From: Candidatus Hydrogenedens sp.
Lineage (GTDB): Bacteria; Hydrogenedentota; Hydrogenedentia; Hydrogenedentales; Hydrogenedentaceae
Assembly (NCBI GenBank): GCA_035361075.1
Contig: DAOSBX010000018.1
Location: 1 to 63,745, forward strand
Direction of reading: 5' to 3'
DNA: 63,745 bases
The position numbers and the translations under genes are program-made. The notes beneath the pieces are model-generated. The model made no database searches. It was not told where the DNA came from and saw only the letters and a list, made by a program, of their open reading frames with translations. Of the stretch, positions 37,963 through 47,329 are shown in pieces; positions within the stretch are counted from its first letter, which is position 1; each line of letters begins with the position of its first letter.

Positions 37963-38379
37963 ATGTCGGGAGTTGTACGTTTAAGTTTTTCCATTGAAAA
38001 ACCATTATGGGAACGGTTGCAGGAACTTGTCCAGCAGGAAGGTTATGCAAATCGTTCAGAATTCATTCGCGACTTGATTCGGGACCGACTGGTAGAAAAA
38101 CAATGGGAAGAAAATGAAGAGGCAATTGGAACTATCACTTTCGTGTATAATCACCATATCCCAAAATTAAACGATAAGATACTTAATATCCAACATAAAT
38201 ATCTAAATGTTATCCTGACAACTACACATATCCATTTAGACCATCAACTGTGTGCAGAAACCATTCTTGTCCGTGGGAAAGCCCATAGAATTCAAGAGCT
38301 GTGCTATGCTCTTCGCAAGCAAAAAGGTGTTTTACACGCAAGTATTTCCATAAGTTCCACAGGCAGAAATCTAATGTAG
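37963..38379 (+). CDS. nikR: Nickel-responsive regulator NikR
   Basis: 138 residues, the normal size. Residues 1-45 form a ribbon-helix-helix DNA-binding domain (RLSFSIEKPLWERLQELV, then YANRSEFIRDLIRDRL). The C-terminal ACT-like domain keeps all four nickel ligands: H78, H89, H91 and C97, with the same spacing as E. coli H76/H87/H89/C95. Nickel-bound NikR represses nickel uptake genes. No nickel transporter, hydrogenase or urease gene is in the window. AAAGGA lies about 8 bases before the ATG. Confidence 0.92.
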   Translation: MSGVVRLSFSIEKPLWERLQELVQQEGYANRSEFIRDLIRDRLVEKQWEENEEAIGTITFVYNHHIPKLNDKILNIQHKYLNVILTTTHIHLDHQLCAETILVRGKAHRIQELCYALRKQKGVLHASISISSTGRNLM

Positions 38380-38400
38380 CACTAACTCTAATTAATTCAA

Positions 38401-38422
38401 ATAAATAATGGTTATTATTTAT
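38401..38422. terminator. AT-only hairpin between convergent genes
   Basis: ATAAATAAT (38401-38409), a GGTT loop and ATTATTTAT (38414-38422) form a perfect 9-bp stem. It lies between the nikR stop and the GH172 stop. The stem has no G or C, so it is a weak candidate. Confidence 0.3.
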
Positions 38423-38431
38423 AAGTAAGGC

Positions 38432-39493
38432 CTAAATAATTTCCAGGTAATCACGGTCTGGAAGAGCAGGATAAGGGTGATGAGGCTCTGTCTGATACCA
38501 GTAAGCGACAGAAGATATGTCATCCTGACGAGGTAAGTATCTTCCACCACTACGCCATCCAAGAGCCTGGATAGTAACCTTCAAATCATTGTTAAAATAA
38601 ATTGGGTCAAGGATATGCCAGCGGTACAATCCGAATCTCTGCTGGGAATGATACGCACCATCTGGCTGGATAATCTGGTGTAACCCTGAATAAGGGGTGC
38701 AAAAGGAGACATATTGTCCGCCACGGTCAAAGTTATATGACCCACAAAAGTAGTCTTCTGTGCCTGTTCCACAAATGGTAGGCCAGTGGTCACCATCAAT
38801 ATAAAACTTAACCTCACCTTCACCCCACCATCCACATTGATTTACCTGCCAGGCAAGATATGTCCCAATATATTGTCCCTTACCTTTAACATTATCCAAA
38901 ATCGTATACACCTGTTTATATGGTAGCGGATTTTCTCTCCGCCATTGTGCATGAAGGTATGCAGATTCCTCGGGTATTTTGCCGAGACCATAATCAATTT
39001 GATAATACAAAACGACTTCATCAAAGCCGACATTTTCTAATGTTATCCGACAATGTTTATGAAACGGCATTGGTAAATAGCAGTTAAAAGCACTCCCTGG
39101 ATTAACACACATCACCAGAGAATTTAAATGCGAATATTCACACCAGCCCATACAGAAGAAATCCCCCAACGGAACTTCAATACTCGGAAATTCTTCATTA
39201 TCCCAATATACACGAAGAATTTGATGTCTCCAGTGCCCTGTCGGGGTTAACCAAATATGTTGTATAATTCCTGGACCTTCAATATCTGCGAGTATTTCGG
39301 TTGTTCCACTTGCAATTTTAATAAAAGGGGATATTTTCCAGCCCTGACCTAATTCGCGCCCAGCATAAGCACCATGCCCATCAATTGCCATACCACCTTT
39401 ACCTTTATCGCCAGTGCGGTTTTCAGGTGTAATTGCCCGCGATTGAATATCAGATAACAAATATAGATGCTTTAGAAACATGTAACTTATCAT
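38432..39493 (-). CDS. GH172 (DUF2961) protein, short form
   Basis: 353 residues without a signal peptide, so probably cytoplasmic, unlike the larger secreted paralogue. The catalytic region is TICGTGTEDYFCGSYNF, preceded by QCGWWGEGEVKFYIDGDHWP. Other conserved stretches are IEGPGIIQHIWLTPTG and NCYLPMPFHKHCRITLEN. GH172 enzymes act on fructo- or D-arabinofuranosides. AAGGAAA lies about 9 bases before the ATG at 39493. A second ATG four codons inside cannot be excluded. Confidence 0.88.
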   Translation of the reverse strand: MISYMFLKHLYLLSDIQSRAITPENRTGDKGKGGMAIDGHGAYAGRELGQGWKISPFIKIASGTTEILADIEGPGIIQHIWLTPTGHWRHQILRVYWDNEEFPSIEVPLGDFFCMGWCEYSHLNSLVMCVNPGSAFNCYLPMPFHKHCRITLENVGFDEVVLYYQIDYGLGKIPEESAYLHAQWRRENPLPYKQVYTILDNVKGKGQYIGTYLAWQVNQCGWWGEGEVKFYIDGDHWPTICGTGTEDYFCGSYNFDRGGQYVSFCTPYSGLHQIIQPDGAYHSQQRFGLYRWHILDPIYFNNDLKVTIQALGWRSGGRYLPRQDDISSVAYWYQTEPHHPYPALPDRDYLEII

Positions 39494-39592
39494 TTCTTTA
39501 TTTCCTTTTTTAATTTATCATATCATTTTTTCTAAACCTTGTTTAATTCAAATAATTCAAAGGTTGGTATTTTATTGCTGATTTTCAATACA

Positions 39593-39607
39593 ATAAGAGA
39601 ATATAAT
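39593..39607 (+). promoter_or_regulatory. Promoter-like element ATAAGAGAATATAAT, copy 1
   Basis: This 15-base string, containing a perfect TATAAT, lies 40 bases before the ATG of the Tat-signal sugar-isomerase-like gene. The same 15 bases occur at 52145-52159, 33 bases before the sialidase-like gene. A matching -35 is not obvious. Confidence 0.45.
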
Positions 39608-39646
39608 GTAAAATCAAAATTTAATTTTTAATGAAAGGGTCACTAT

Positions 39647-41227
39647 ATGACACATGAGCATAAACATCATCATTCATGTTGTGGGTGTATTCATGACTTG
39701 AGCAAACTCAACATGGCACGACGTACGTTCCTTGCCGCAGTTGGTGGCACAGCCATCGGAGCAAAAGCAGTTCTCGCAGCTACAGATAGTGCTTCTGGTT
39801 CAGGCACAGCAATGGACTACTTAAACAGACCTATTCCTTCAGCAAAAAAGAAACCATTAGTTGTTCAGCCAATCTTCACTTATCATTTATATAAGAAACG
39901 TGACCAGACGAGTTGGAGGCCATGGGGTGGTTTCCACACACAGGAAGATGTGCAGAACGAATGTGCCCGAATTGAGAAAGAATTAGCAGAGATGAAACAA
40001 AAGGCGGAATTTCCATTGGAGATTTTACCACTTCTTGCAGTCTCCACCCCTCAAGAAATGAAACAAGCACGAGAAGCTAAGGCTGATGTGGCTATTATAT
40101 ATGGTGCTATCGGCGAGATAGACCCCTTATTTAGCGAGGGGAAACATCATATTGTATTTGTTCGGCATCGCTCAGGTCCTGCATATTTGTGGTATGAAAT
40201 TGTTCATCCGCGGTTTTTACGAAAAACAGTAGATACTTTAGGAGAGCCAAGACTGTCACCTCAAGATGTTGTGGTGGATGAATATGGTGATATGCTCTGG
40301 CGGTTGAGAGCATTCTATGGCTTAAAAAATTCTGTAGGTTGTAAAGTTGTTTGTATTGGAGGTCCCTCTGGCTGGGGTGAAGGTGGAAGAAAATCACCAG
40401 ACCTCACAAAAGAGAAGTTTAAAATGGAATTAATTGACTACCCATACACTGAATTAGACAAACGTATCCAGTCCGCTGTAAAAGATAGCAAATTATGCGA
40501 ACAGGCAAAGAAATGGACAAAACAGTATTTAAATCTGCCAGATACAAAAATGGAAACGGATATTCCATTTCTTGAAAATGCCTTTATTCTCACAGAAGTA
40601 TTTGAGCAAATCATGACGGAATTAGATGCCCCTGCTATTACAGTTAACGAATGTATGACTACTATTATACCCAAATCCCAGACTACAGCCTGTATGACGC
40701 TAAGTCTGATTAATGACCGTGGTGCTATGGCTTTCTGCGAATCAGATTTTGCAGTGATTCCATCTGGCATCCTACTTTATTATTTGAGTTCCAAACCTGT
40801 ATTTCTGCAAGACCCAACCTACCCACATCATGGTGTTGTTACTATTGCCCATTGCACAGCACCTCGCAAAATGGATGGAAAAAACCTTGAACCTGTACGG
40901 ATATTAACCCATTATGAGTCAGATTATGGTGCAGCACCGAAGGTAGATATGCGGATAGGTGAAACAGTTACGGTTATCGACCCTGACTTTGAATTCAAAA
41001 AGTGGATAGGTTTCCGTGGCAAGGTAAATGCCAATCCATTCTTAGATATTTGCCGTTCTCAAACCGATATTGAGATTGAAGGTGATTGTAATCGCTTGGC
41101 ACAAGATATGGTCGGATTTCATTGGATGATGTGTTATGGTGATTACTTAAAGGAAACAGGATATGCCTTGCAAAAATTAGGTATTAGCTGGTATAACCTT
41201 ACCCACGACCGCACTATTGAAGCATGA
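39647..41227 (+). CDS. Tat-signal, fucose-isomerase-like protein
   Basis: 526 residues. A Tat signal with ARRTFLAAVGGTAIGAKAVL lies near residues 25-45. The preceding n-region is unusually rich in metal-binding residues (HEHKHHHSCCGC). The body resembles the L-fucose/arabinose isomerase-like fold, with a Rossmann-like N-terminal half and a C-terminal half containing VNECMTTIIPKSQTTACMT, CESDFAVIPSGILLYYL and HWMMCYGDYLKETGYAL. It is probably a secreted or signal-processed sugar-metabolism protein, and activity is not established. AAAGG lies about 10 bases before the ATG. Confidence 0.7.
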   Translation: MTHEHKHHHSCCGCIHDLSKLNMARRTFLAAVGGTAIGAKAVLAATDSASGSGTAMDYLNRPIPSAKKKPLVVQPIFTYHLYKKRDQTSWRPWGGFHTQEDVQNECARIEKELAEMKQKAEFPLEILPLLAVSTPQEMKQAREAKADVAIIYGAIGEIDPLFSEGKHHIVFVRHRSGPAYLWYEIVHPRFLRKTVDTLGEPRLSPQDVVVDEYGDMLWRLRAFYGLKNSVGCKVVCIGGPSGWGEGGRKSPDLTKEKFKMELIDYPYTELDKRIQSAVKDSKLCEQAKKWTKQYLNLPDTKMETDIPFLENAFILTEVFEQIMTELDAPAITVNECMTTIIPKSQTTACMTLSLINDRGAMAFCESDFAVIPSGILLYYLSSKPVFLQDPTYPHHGVVTIAHCTAPRKMDGKNLEPVRILTHYESDYGAAPKVDMRIGETVTVIDPDFEFKKWIGFRGKVNANPFLDICRSQTDIEIEGDCNRLAQDMVGFHWMMCYGDYLKETGYALQKLGISWYNLTHDRTIEA

Positions 41228-41277
41228 ACTAATAGAACAAGTTCAGCCTATGTGATTATTTAACGAGTTCAATAATC

Positions 41278-42423
41278 TCAAATAAGAGATGGCACTTTTA
41301 GCCATCTCCGTTCTTGCCAGCTTTGATAAGCAAGTTGAGCCAATTGTACACCTTTTGCTCCTTCCAATAGGTTCCAGGGGAAAGGTGTATCATCAACAAC
41401 ATGCAGAAGAAACAGTTTCCATTGAGCCTTAAAAGCATTTTCATAATTTTGACGGTCGGGAACCTTCATCCATGAATCGTAGAAATGGATGGGCTGAGGA
41501 ATATCGGGATTCCAGACAGGTTTTGGTGTTGCTTCCTCTGGTTGAATATAACACTCTCTCAACCCAGCAACAGCCGAGCCTTTATTCCCATCTACCTGGA
41601 CCGTGAGAAGGTCGTCCCTTCGAACACGTGTACACCACGACGAATTAAAGTGACAGATAATGCCCCGATCGGTAATAAAGGTTGAATATGCTGAGTCTTC
41701 CACGTCACATATATAAGGTTTTCCGTATTCATCCCACCGTTGCGGGATATGGGTCATTGCATAACAATTTATATCTGTAATAGTTCCAAAAAGATTATCA
41801 ACTAAATATCGCCAATGGCAAAGCATATCTTGAATAATTCCGCCACCTTCTGATTTTTTATAATTCCATGAGGGGCGTTGAGCAGGTTCATGTTCTCCCG
41901 TAAATACCCAATATCCAAACTCACCACGAACCTCATGGATTCTGCCAAAAAAATTCTGACGGATTAAGTTCTGTAATTTTTGCATCCCTGGAAGCCATAA
42001 TTTGTCTTGAACTACCCCATGTTTTATCTCCTTTCCTCTAGCAAGGGTGTATAATTCTAAAGCCTGCTCCAAATTAGAAGCGGATGGCTTTTCGCAGTAG
42101 ACGTGTTTTCCTGCATTAATTGCTTTTTTGACAGATTCATATCGTAGCAAAGTTGTTTGTGCATCAAAGTAAATGTGATATTTTGAGTCCGAAAGCACCG
42201 TGTCCAAATTGGTTGTCCATGGTACATTATTAAATTTCCTTGACAATTCAGAAAGTCTCTCTGGGTTTCTTCCTGTAAGGATTATATCGGGAATAATTTT
42301 CCCCTTCTGGCATGGAATACCTCCCTCATTCAGGATAGACATTAATGAACGTTCTAAGTGTTGGTTTTTGCCCATTCTACCCGTAACACCGTTCATAATA
42401 ATCCCTATCCGAATCTCATCCAT
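41278..42423 (-). CDS. Gfo/Idh/MocA-family oxidoreductase
   Basis: 381 residues from the ATG at 42423, with a perfect GGAGG 9 bases upstream. The N-terminal Rossmann part (RIGIIMNGVTGRMGKN) binds NAD(P), and the conserved EKP is in HVYCEKPSASNLEQAL. The C-terminal part has the QDMLCHWRYLVDNLFG motif. Such enzymes oxidise sugars or cyclitols, including 3-keto-sugar formation, which would fit the DUF1080 hydrolase nearby. It follows the PilZ gene by 4 bases. Confidence 0.9.
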   Translation of the reverse strand: MDEIRIGIIMNGVTGRMGKNQHLERSLMSILNEGGIPCQKGKIIPDIILTGRNPERLSELSRKFNNVPWTTNLDTVLSDSKYHIYFDAQTTLLRYESVKKAINAGKHVYCEKPSASNLEQALELYTLARGKEIKHGVVQDKLWLPGMQKLQNLIRQNFFGRIHEVRGEFGYWVFTGEHEPAQRPSWNYKKSEGGGIIQDMLCHWRYLVDNLFGTITDINCYAMTHIPQRWDEYGKPYICDVEDSAYSTFITDRGIICHFNSSWCTRVRRDDLLTVQVDGNKGSAVAGLRECYIQPEEATPKPVWNPDIPQPIHFYDSWMKVPDRQNYENAFKAQWKLFLLHVVDDTPFPWNLLEGAKGVQLAQLAYQSWQERRWLKVPSLI

Positions 42424-42427
42424 ATTT

Positions 42428-43150
42428 TTAACCTCCTTCATTCCTTGGCACATTTCCACCAGAATTATCTCCATTTTCTACCGGTGGGTTTATTGTGTTT
42501 TTTGGTTTCTTTGGTCTTTTATCACTATTTGGATACAATTCTATAAATTCATTTCGGTACATTTTACGAATTCGCGACCACAAATATTGGACTAATACAT
42601 TTCGCAATTCAATGGGATTATTCACAAACCGAATTCCCAACCGCATAGGTACCCCTAATTTAAGATTTGGTGGAATTTTACGAACAACGACACCATTAAT
42701 TGCATAAATACTCCGATAAATAGGCAAATAAATACGAACCGGGCTAATTACCGGCAAAACGTGCTCTACTGCAACATAAGCACCAGTACTACTTAAATCT
42801 ATCAATGTCCCTTCAAAACCAATCCGATTTTCCCCATATTCCATACGCACAGGTTCATTTAAGGTAACTCGCCAGGATTGCCGACGTTCTACATACGTTC
42901 GGCTTCCTGCTCGTCGAAGGTATAGTAGGTCATTAAACTGCTTCGGTACATTTATAGTAAAGTAGTAGTAAGTAGCACTAAAATAGTCGCATAAGAGTTG
43001 TAAATCGATATATATTCCGGGACCTATAGGTTCTTCTAACGGATAACGGATAACAGCCCAGTCCGCTCCCAATTCATTTACAATGACAGGAACGGTCCAT
43101 TGTCCCCATATAAATTGTGCTTCAATTCCTTTTGAAATCATACATACCAT
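42428..43150 (-). CDS. PilZ-domain protein
   Basis: 240 residues from an ATG at 43150; an alternative ATG at 43201 would overlap the GH88 gene by 46 bases. The first 90 residues are a YcgR-like N-terminal domain. The PilZ domain has RRQSWRVTL (the RxxxR c-di-GMP motif) and DLSSTGAYV (DxSxxG). It should bind cyclic di-GMP. The Pro/Asn-rich C-terminus (KRPKKPKNTINPPVENGDN) is low complexity. It sits between the GH88 and oxidoreductase genes in one minus-strand run. No diguanylate cyclase is nearby. Confidence 0.85.
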   Translation of the reverse strand: MVCMISKGIEAQFIWGQWTVPVIVNELGADWAVIRYPLEEPIGPGIYIDLQLLCDYFSATYYYFTINVPKQFNDLLYLRRAGSRTYVERRQSWRVTLNEPVRMEYGENRIGFEGTLIDLSSTGAYVAVEHVLPVISPVRIYLPIYRSIYAINGVVVRKIPPNLKLGVPMRLGIRFVNNPIELRNVLVQYLWSRIRKMYRNEFIELYPNSDKRPKKPKNTINPPVENGDNSGGNVPRNEGG

Positions 43151-43155
43151 AATTT

Positions 43156-44544
43156 TTAATTTAGTAACCCTTCCGGTTTTAGGTTTGCAAAGAAATTCCA
43201 CGGTTGTCTACCATGAGCAACCTGCCATATCCATAATAACAATTCTAATAAGTGATAATCTCCCCACATACATGCCTCGCCACAAGGAATGTTTTTACCG
43301 GGAGGAATGTAATCCCACCCGTTAGGACGGTGATAAACAGCATGAAGCAAAAGTCCCTCATGATTTGCATCATTAGAGAGAAAAAGACCAGATAAAAGCG
43401 TTTTTGTTACAGTTAATCCCGCCTGGTAATATTTTCTCCCTGCAGATTCCTTCCCAAGGTAATTACCTAAACGTAGCAATGCCTGAGCCGATATAACTGC
43501 AGATGAACTATCTAACGGCTCAATATCATTATATGGGTCAGCAGGATTTTGTTGATATTTACCTAAATACACCAAGCCAGGGGCACCTGTATCCCAGAAT
43601 GGAACACCATCTATCGTTGTATGCTCTATATAATAATCCGCCGTTACCCTACATGCTTCCTCCAGAGATTTTAGGAAAGTACGGTTACTATCATACTTTT
43701 CCCAGTAATACTGTGGGATATTCGAAAAAAATTCCATTTGCTCAGCACAACCTAACATTGCCCATGCTAAACCACGTGTCCATGTGCTAAATGGAGAATA
43801 GCCTTGTTGCGTCGACGCACAACGAAACCTCCCCGTTTTTACATTAAAAATACTTTCGTGAGCAACCCTGCCTGGTACATCATATATGTCTCTACTCTTA
43901 CCATAATAAATATTATATCTAAGTGTGTTTTGTATATGTTGAATAGCCCGTTCAAGAAGCGATACATTTTCATCTCCCTCTGTTTTTAGGACGTGACCTA
44001 ATAACCACCCCAATACGAGAATGCGACATGTCCTGATAGTATCTACAAACAAGGAATGTGCCCCATTAAAAGAATGTATAAAACCAGTGCCATCATCTAT
44101 TTTTGTCCAACGACTTGCCTGAACTGCACTGGACACTCGAATCGCTAATTTATATTGTTCTAATTCATATTCCTTCGGCGTAAATATTTCACATAACCCC
44201 ATTCGCCATAAATGACCATACGAAGAAAGAATATTAAAGCCATGGTCATGGACACCGTGATGAGTTAAATAAGAATCTAATTTGTGTATCTCATCTCGAA
44301 CCTTATCCAACAACGACTCGTCGTTTGTCAGCTCATACAAAAGTAGAGGTATTCCATACATAAAACCCCGAGTCCATTCTGTCCATCCCCAAGAACGGTA
44401 CTTGCCCTGATGTGTAAAAACAGGAGAAGTGTCCTCGTCTACCCATTGATTAAATAAAGTTATCGCTTTGTGCTTTGCAATGGGGAGAAAAACATTAATA
44501 ATAGGTACTAAGTTTTGCTCTGTAAGAGAAACATCTACTTCCAT
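43156..44544 (-). CDS. GH88 unsaturated glucuronyl hydrolase-like protein
   Basis: 462 residues, no signal peptide. The (alpha/alpha)6-barrel family features are WGWTEWTRGFMYGIPLLLY, the catalytic Asp region GVHDHGFNILSSYG, FSTWTRGLAWAMLG and FWDTGAPG. GH88 enzymes cleave unsaturated uronyl residues left by polysaccharide lyases, usually inside the cell. It is the first gene of the run GH88-PilZ-Gfo/Idh. It is divergent from mutS with 136 bases between. Confidence 0.87.
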   Translation of the reverse strand: MEVDVSLTEQNLVPIINVFLPIAKHKAITLFNQWVDEDTSPVFTHQGKYRSWGWTEWTRGFMYGIPLLLYELTNDESLLDKVRDEIHKLDSYLTHHGVHDHGFNILSSYGHLWRMGLCEIFTPKEYELEQYKLAIRVSSAVQASRWTKIDDGTGFIHSFNGAHSLFVDTIRTCRILVLGWLLGHVLKTEGDENVSLLERAIQHIQNTLRYNIYYGKSRDIYDVPGRVAHESIFNVKTGRFRCASTQQGYSPFSTWTRGLAWAMLGCAEQMEFFSNIPQYYWEKYDSNRTFLKSLEEACRVTADYYIEHTTIDGVPFWDTGAPGLVYLGKYQQNPADPYNDIEPLDSSSAVISAQALLRLGNYLGKESAGRKYYQAGLTVTKTLLSGLFLSNDANHEGLLLHAVYHRPNGWDYIPPGKNIPCGEACMWGDYHLLELLLWIWQVAHGRQPWNFFANLKPEGLLN

Positions 44545-44680
44545 CAGTTTATAATCTTAAATATAGGTTAATTAAGTTTAAATGATAAAATATCATAAAC
44601 TAATATAGATTATTTAATTATTACTACGCAAAGTATCAAATTGTTAAAAATAGAAAAACCCTTCTTAAAGTATATGCTAT

Positions 44681-47329
44681 ATGGATAAAAAGGAAAAAGA
44701 CAACTGGCTAAAAATTTCGGATATTATTCCAGAACGTGCTACGCCTATGTTACGTCAATATTTGCGGGCAAAGGCGGAATCTGGCGATTCTTTACTTCTT
44801 TTCCGTATGGGCGACTTCTTTGAACTCTTCTTTGATGATGCTATTGAGGCATCGCAAATTTTAGGAATTGCTCTTACATCAAGAGACGGAGAAAGTAAAG
44901 AAGGCAAAGTGCCCATGTGTGGGGTTCCAGTACGTTCAGTAAATCAATATCTGTTAAGGCTCATAAAAGCAGGTAAAACCGTTACTATTTGTGAACAAAT
45001 CGAGGACCCAAAACTTGCTCGAGGAATTGTAAAACGGGCTATTGTTAGAACAGTTACGCCGGGGACTATTATTGAACCTGAACTTTTAGATGAGAGAGCA
45101 AATAATTATTTAGGAGCATTATATATAGGAGATGAAAAAGCAGGGCTTGCTCTTGTAGACATCAGCACAGGTGAATTTTTAGCGTCGGAATTGCAACCCC
45201 CATTAGAGAGAACTCTGACTGATGAACTGACCCGTCTAACTATATCTGAATTACTCTTGCCTGACAATATACCGAGAGAGATAGAACAATGTATCACATT
45301 AACCTTTCCAACATTGACCCGTACCCAATTGCCTGTTGATAAATATGATGTCGAATTAGCCACTGAACATATCCTACGTTATTATGGATTATCAACCTTG
45401 CGTGGATTAGGGATTAAAGATAGTAAAGAACTTACTTTAGCGGTCGGGACTGTACTTCAATATGTATTACAAACACAGCGTGATTCAACTCCGTATTTAG
45501 ACTTACCTCGCATTTATACTCCTTCCGATTTCGTCATTCTGGATAGTAATACCCAAAGGAACCTTGAACTGGTTGAGTCGTTATACGACCGTACAAAACA
45601 GGGGACATTACTTGGTGTACTGGACCGAACTTTAACACCGATGGGCTCAAGAAAATTACGACAATGGATACACTATCCATTACAGAAAATTGATGAAATT
45701 ACCGCCCGTTTGGATGCAATTGAAGAATTAATTAACAATAGCAATTTACGGGTAACTCTTAGAGAATATCTAAAAGGTTTTGGTGATTTAGAACGGCTTT
45801 TGGGAAGAATCACAGCACAAACAAGCAATCCACGCGATTTAAGAGCATTATGCCATTGCTTAAAGGTGATACCTCGTCTAAAAATATCGTTAGAAGCGTG
45901 TGAAACTACTTTACTAAAAGAGATTTTCACTACTATTAATGAACTTCCGGAGACTGTCCGCTGTATTGACAGTGCCATCATGGAATCGCCTCCCGCAGTT
46001 TTAAGTGAAGGTGGTATTATCAAAGATGGCTATAATGCACAGCTGGACCACTTACGTTCCTTGATGCGAGGCGGAAGAGAATGGATTGCAACTTTACAAA
46101 AAAAAGAACGGGAACGAACAGGTATCCAAACCTTAAAAATTGGGTACAACAAAGTGTTCGGATACTACATCGAGGTTAGCAAAGGGCAAACATCTCTGGT
46201 ACCGCAGGATTATATTCGCAAGCAAACATTGGTAAATGGTGAACGTTATGTTACCCCGGAATTAAAATCACGAGAGGAAGAAATACTTACTGCAGAGGAG
46301 CGGAGTGTCGCATTAGAAGAAGAATTATTTATAGAGATTCGCAATCAGGTATCTGCTGAGGCAAAACGGATTCAAAAAAATTCGGAAGCCATTGCTCTAT
46401 TAGATGTCCTTCTCTCTCTTGCGGAGGTCGCTATTTCAAACAATTATACAAAACCACAAATTAATTCTTCCGACGAGATTATTATTACTGGAGGCAGGCA
46501 TCCCGTCATCGAAACCTTATTAGGTCCGGGCTCTTTTGTTCCAAATGATACATATCTTAACACCCAGGAGAAACGGCTCATGATAATTACTGGACCAAAT
46601 ATGGCAGGAAAGTCAACCTACCTAAGACAAGTAGCCCTTATCACTCTTATGGCTCAGATAGGTAGTTTTGTGCCTGCAGATTCCGCGAAAATTGGGGTTG
46701 TTGACCGTATCTACACGCGTGTAGGGGCATCCGATAATCTGGCAAGGGGTGAAAGCACGTTTATGGTTGAAATGATTGAAACTGCGAATATCTTAAACAC
46801 AGCAACCCGACGTAGTTTATTAGTTCTTGACGAAATTGGCAGAGGTACCAGTACCTATGATGGGATTAGCATTGCTTGGGCAGTTGCAGAATATATACAT
46901 GACCGCATACAAGCTCGGGCGTTGTTTGCTACCCATTACCACGAACTTACAGAGCTGACCAAACATCTGGAAGGGGCAGTAAATATGAATGTTGGTGTTC
47001 GCGAATATAAAGATAAAATTGTGTTTTTATATCGCCTTTTTGAAGGAGCATCGGACCATAGTTATGGAATTCATGTTGCAAAGTTAGCAGGACTACCACC
47101 AAATGTTATACATCGAGCACACGAAATTATGGATTCATTAGAAAGTGGTCAGTTTGCTACTCAAAATACAGAACAACAACTACTTCTCTTTGATACAAAA
47201 GAGACACATCACCCCTGTCAAATTGAGGAAGAATTAGAGAAGATTGACCCAGATCACCTTTCACCTAAAGAAGCGCTTGACATTTTGTATCACTTAAAGA
47301 GGATGTCAAATACACCGCGTCAGAAGTAA
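44681..47329 (+). CDS. mutS: DNA mismatch repair protein MutS
   Basis: 882 residues, normal for MutS1. The mismatch-reading motif is FRMGDFFELFFDDA (FFE in place of the usual FYE). The ATPase has Walker A GPNMAGKSTYLRQ and Walker B LLVLDEIGRGTSTYDG, and a final helix-turn-helix (YGIHVAKLAGLPPNVIHRA). It recognises mismatches and recruits MutL. Its stop lies 10 bases inside the end of the convergent outer-membrane gene. Confidence 0.97.
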   Translation: MDKKEKDNWLKISDIIPERATPMLRQYLRAKAESGDSLLLFRMGDFFELFFDDAIEASQILGIALTSRDGESKEGKVPMCGVPVRSVNQYLLRLIKAGKTVTICEQIEDPKLARGIVKRAIVRTVTPGTIIEPELLDERANNYLGALYIGDEKAGLALVDISTGEFLASELQPPLERTLTDELTRLTISELLLPDNIPREIEQCITLTFPTLTRTQLPVDKYDVELATEHILRYYGLSTLRGLGIKDSKELTLAVGTVLQYVLQTQRDSTPYLDLPRIYTPSDFVILDSNTQRNLELVESLYDRTKQGTLLGVLDRTLTPMGSRKLRQWIHYPLQKIDEITARLDAIEELINNSNLRVTLREYLKGFGDLERLLGRITAQTSNPRDLRALCHCLKVIPRLKISLEACETTLLKEIFTTINELPETVRCIDSAIMESPPAVLSEGGIIKDGYNAQLDHLRSLMRGGREWIATLQKKERERTGIQTLKIGYNKVFGYYIEVSKGQTSLVPQDYIRKQTLVNGERYVTPELKSREEEILTAEERSVALEEELFIEIRNQVSAEAKRIQKNSEAIALLDVLLSLAEVAISNNYTKPQINSSDEIIITGGRHPVIETLLGPGSFVPNDTYLNTQEKRLMIITGPNMAGKSTYLRQVALITLMAQIGSFVPADSAKIGVVDRIYTRVGASDNLARGESTFMVEMIETANILNTATRRSLLVLDEIGRGTSTYDGISIAWAVAEYIHDRIQARALFATHYHELTELTKHLEGAVNMNVGVREYKDKIVFLYRLFEGASDHSYGIHVAKLAGLPPNVIHRAHEIMDSLESGQFATQNTEQQLLLFDTKETHHPCQIEEELEKIDPDHLSPKEALDILYHLKRMSNTPRQK

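Noticed and set aside
41254..41277. GATTATT/AATAATC hairpin between the Tat gene and the oxidoreductase gene
   Set aside because: Seven AT-rich base pairs with a 10-base loop and no T-run are too weak to call.
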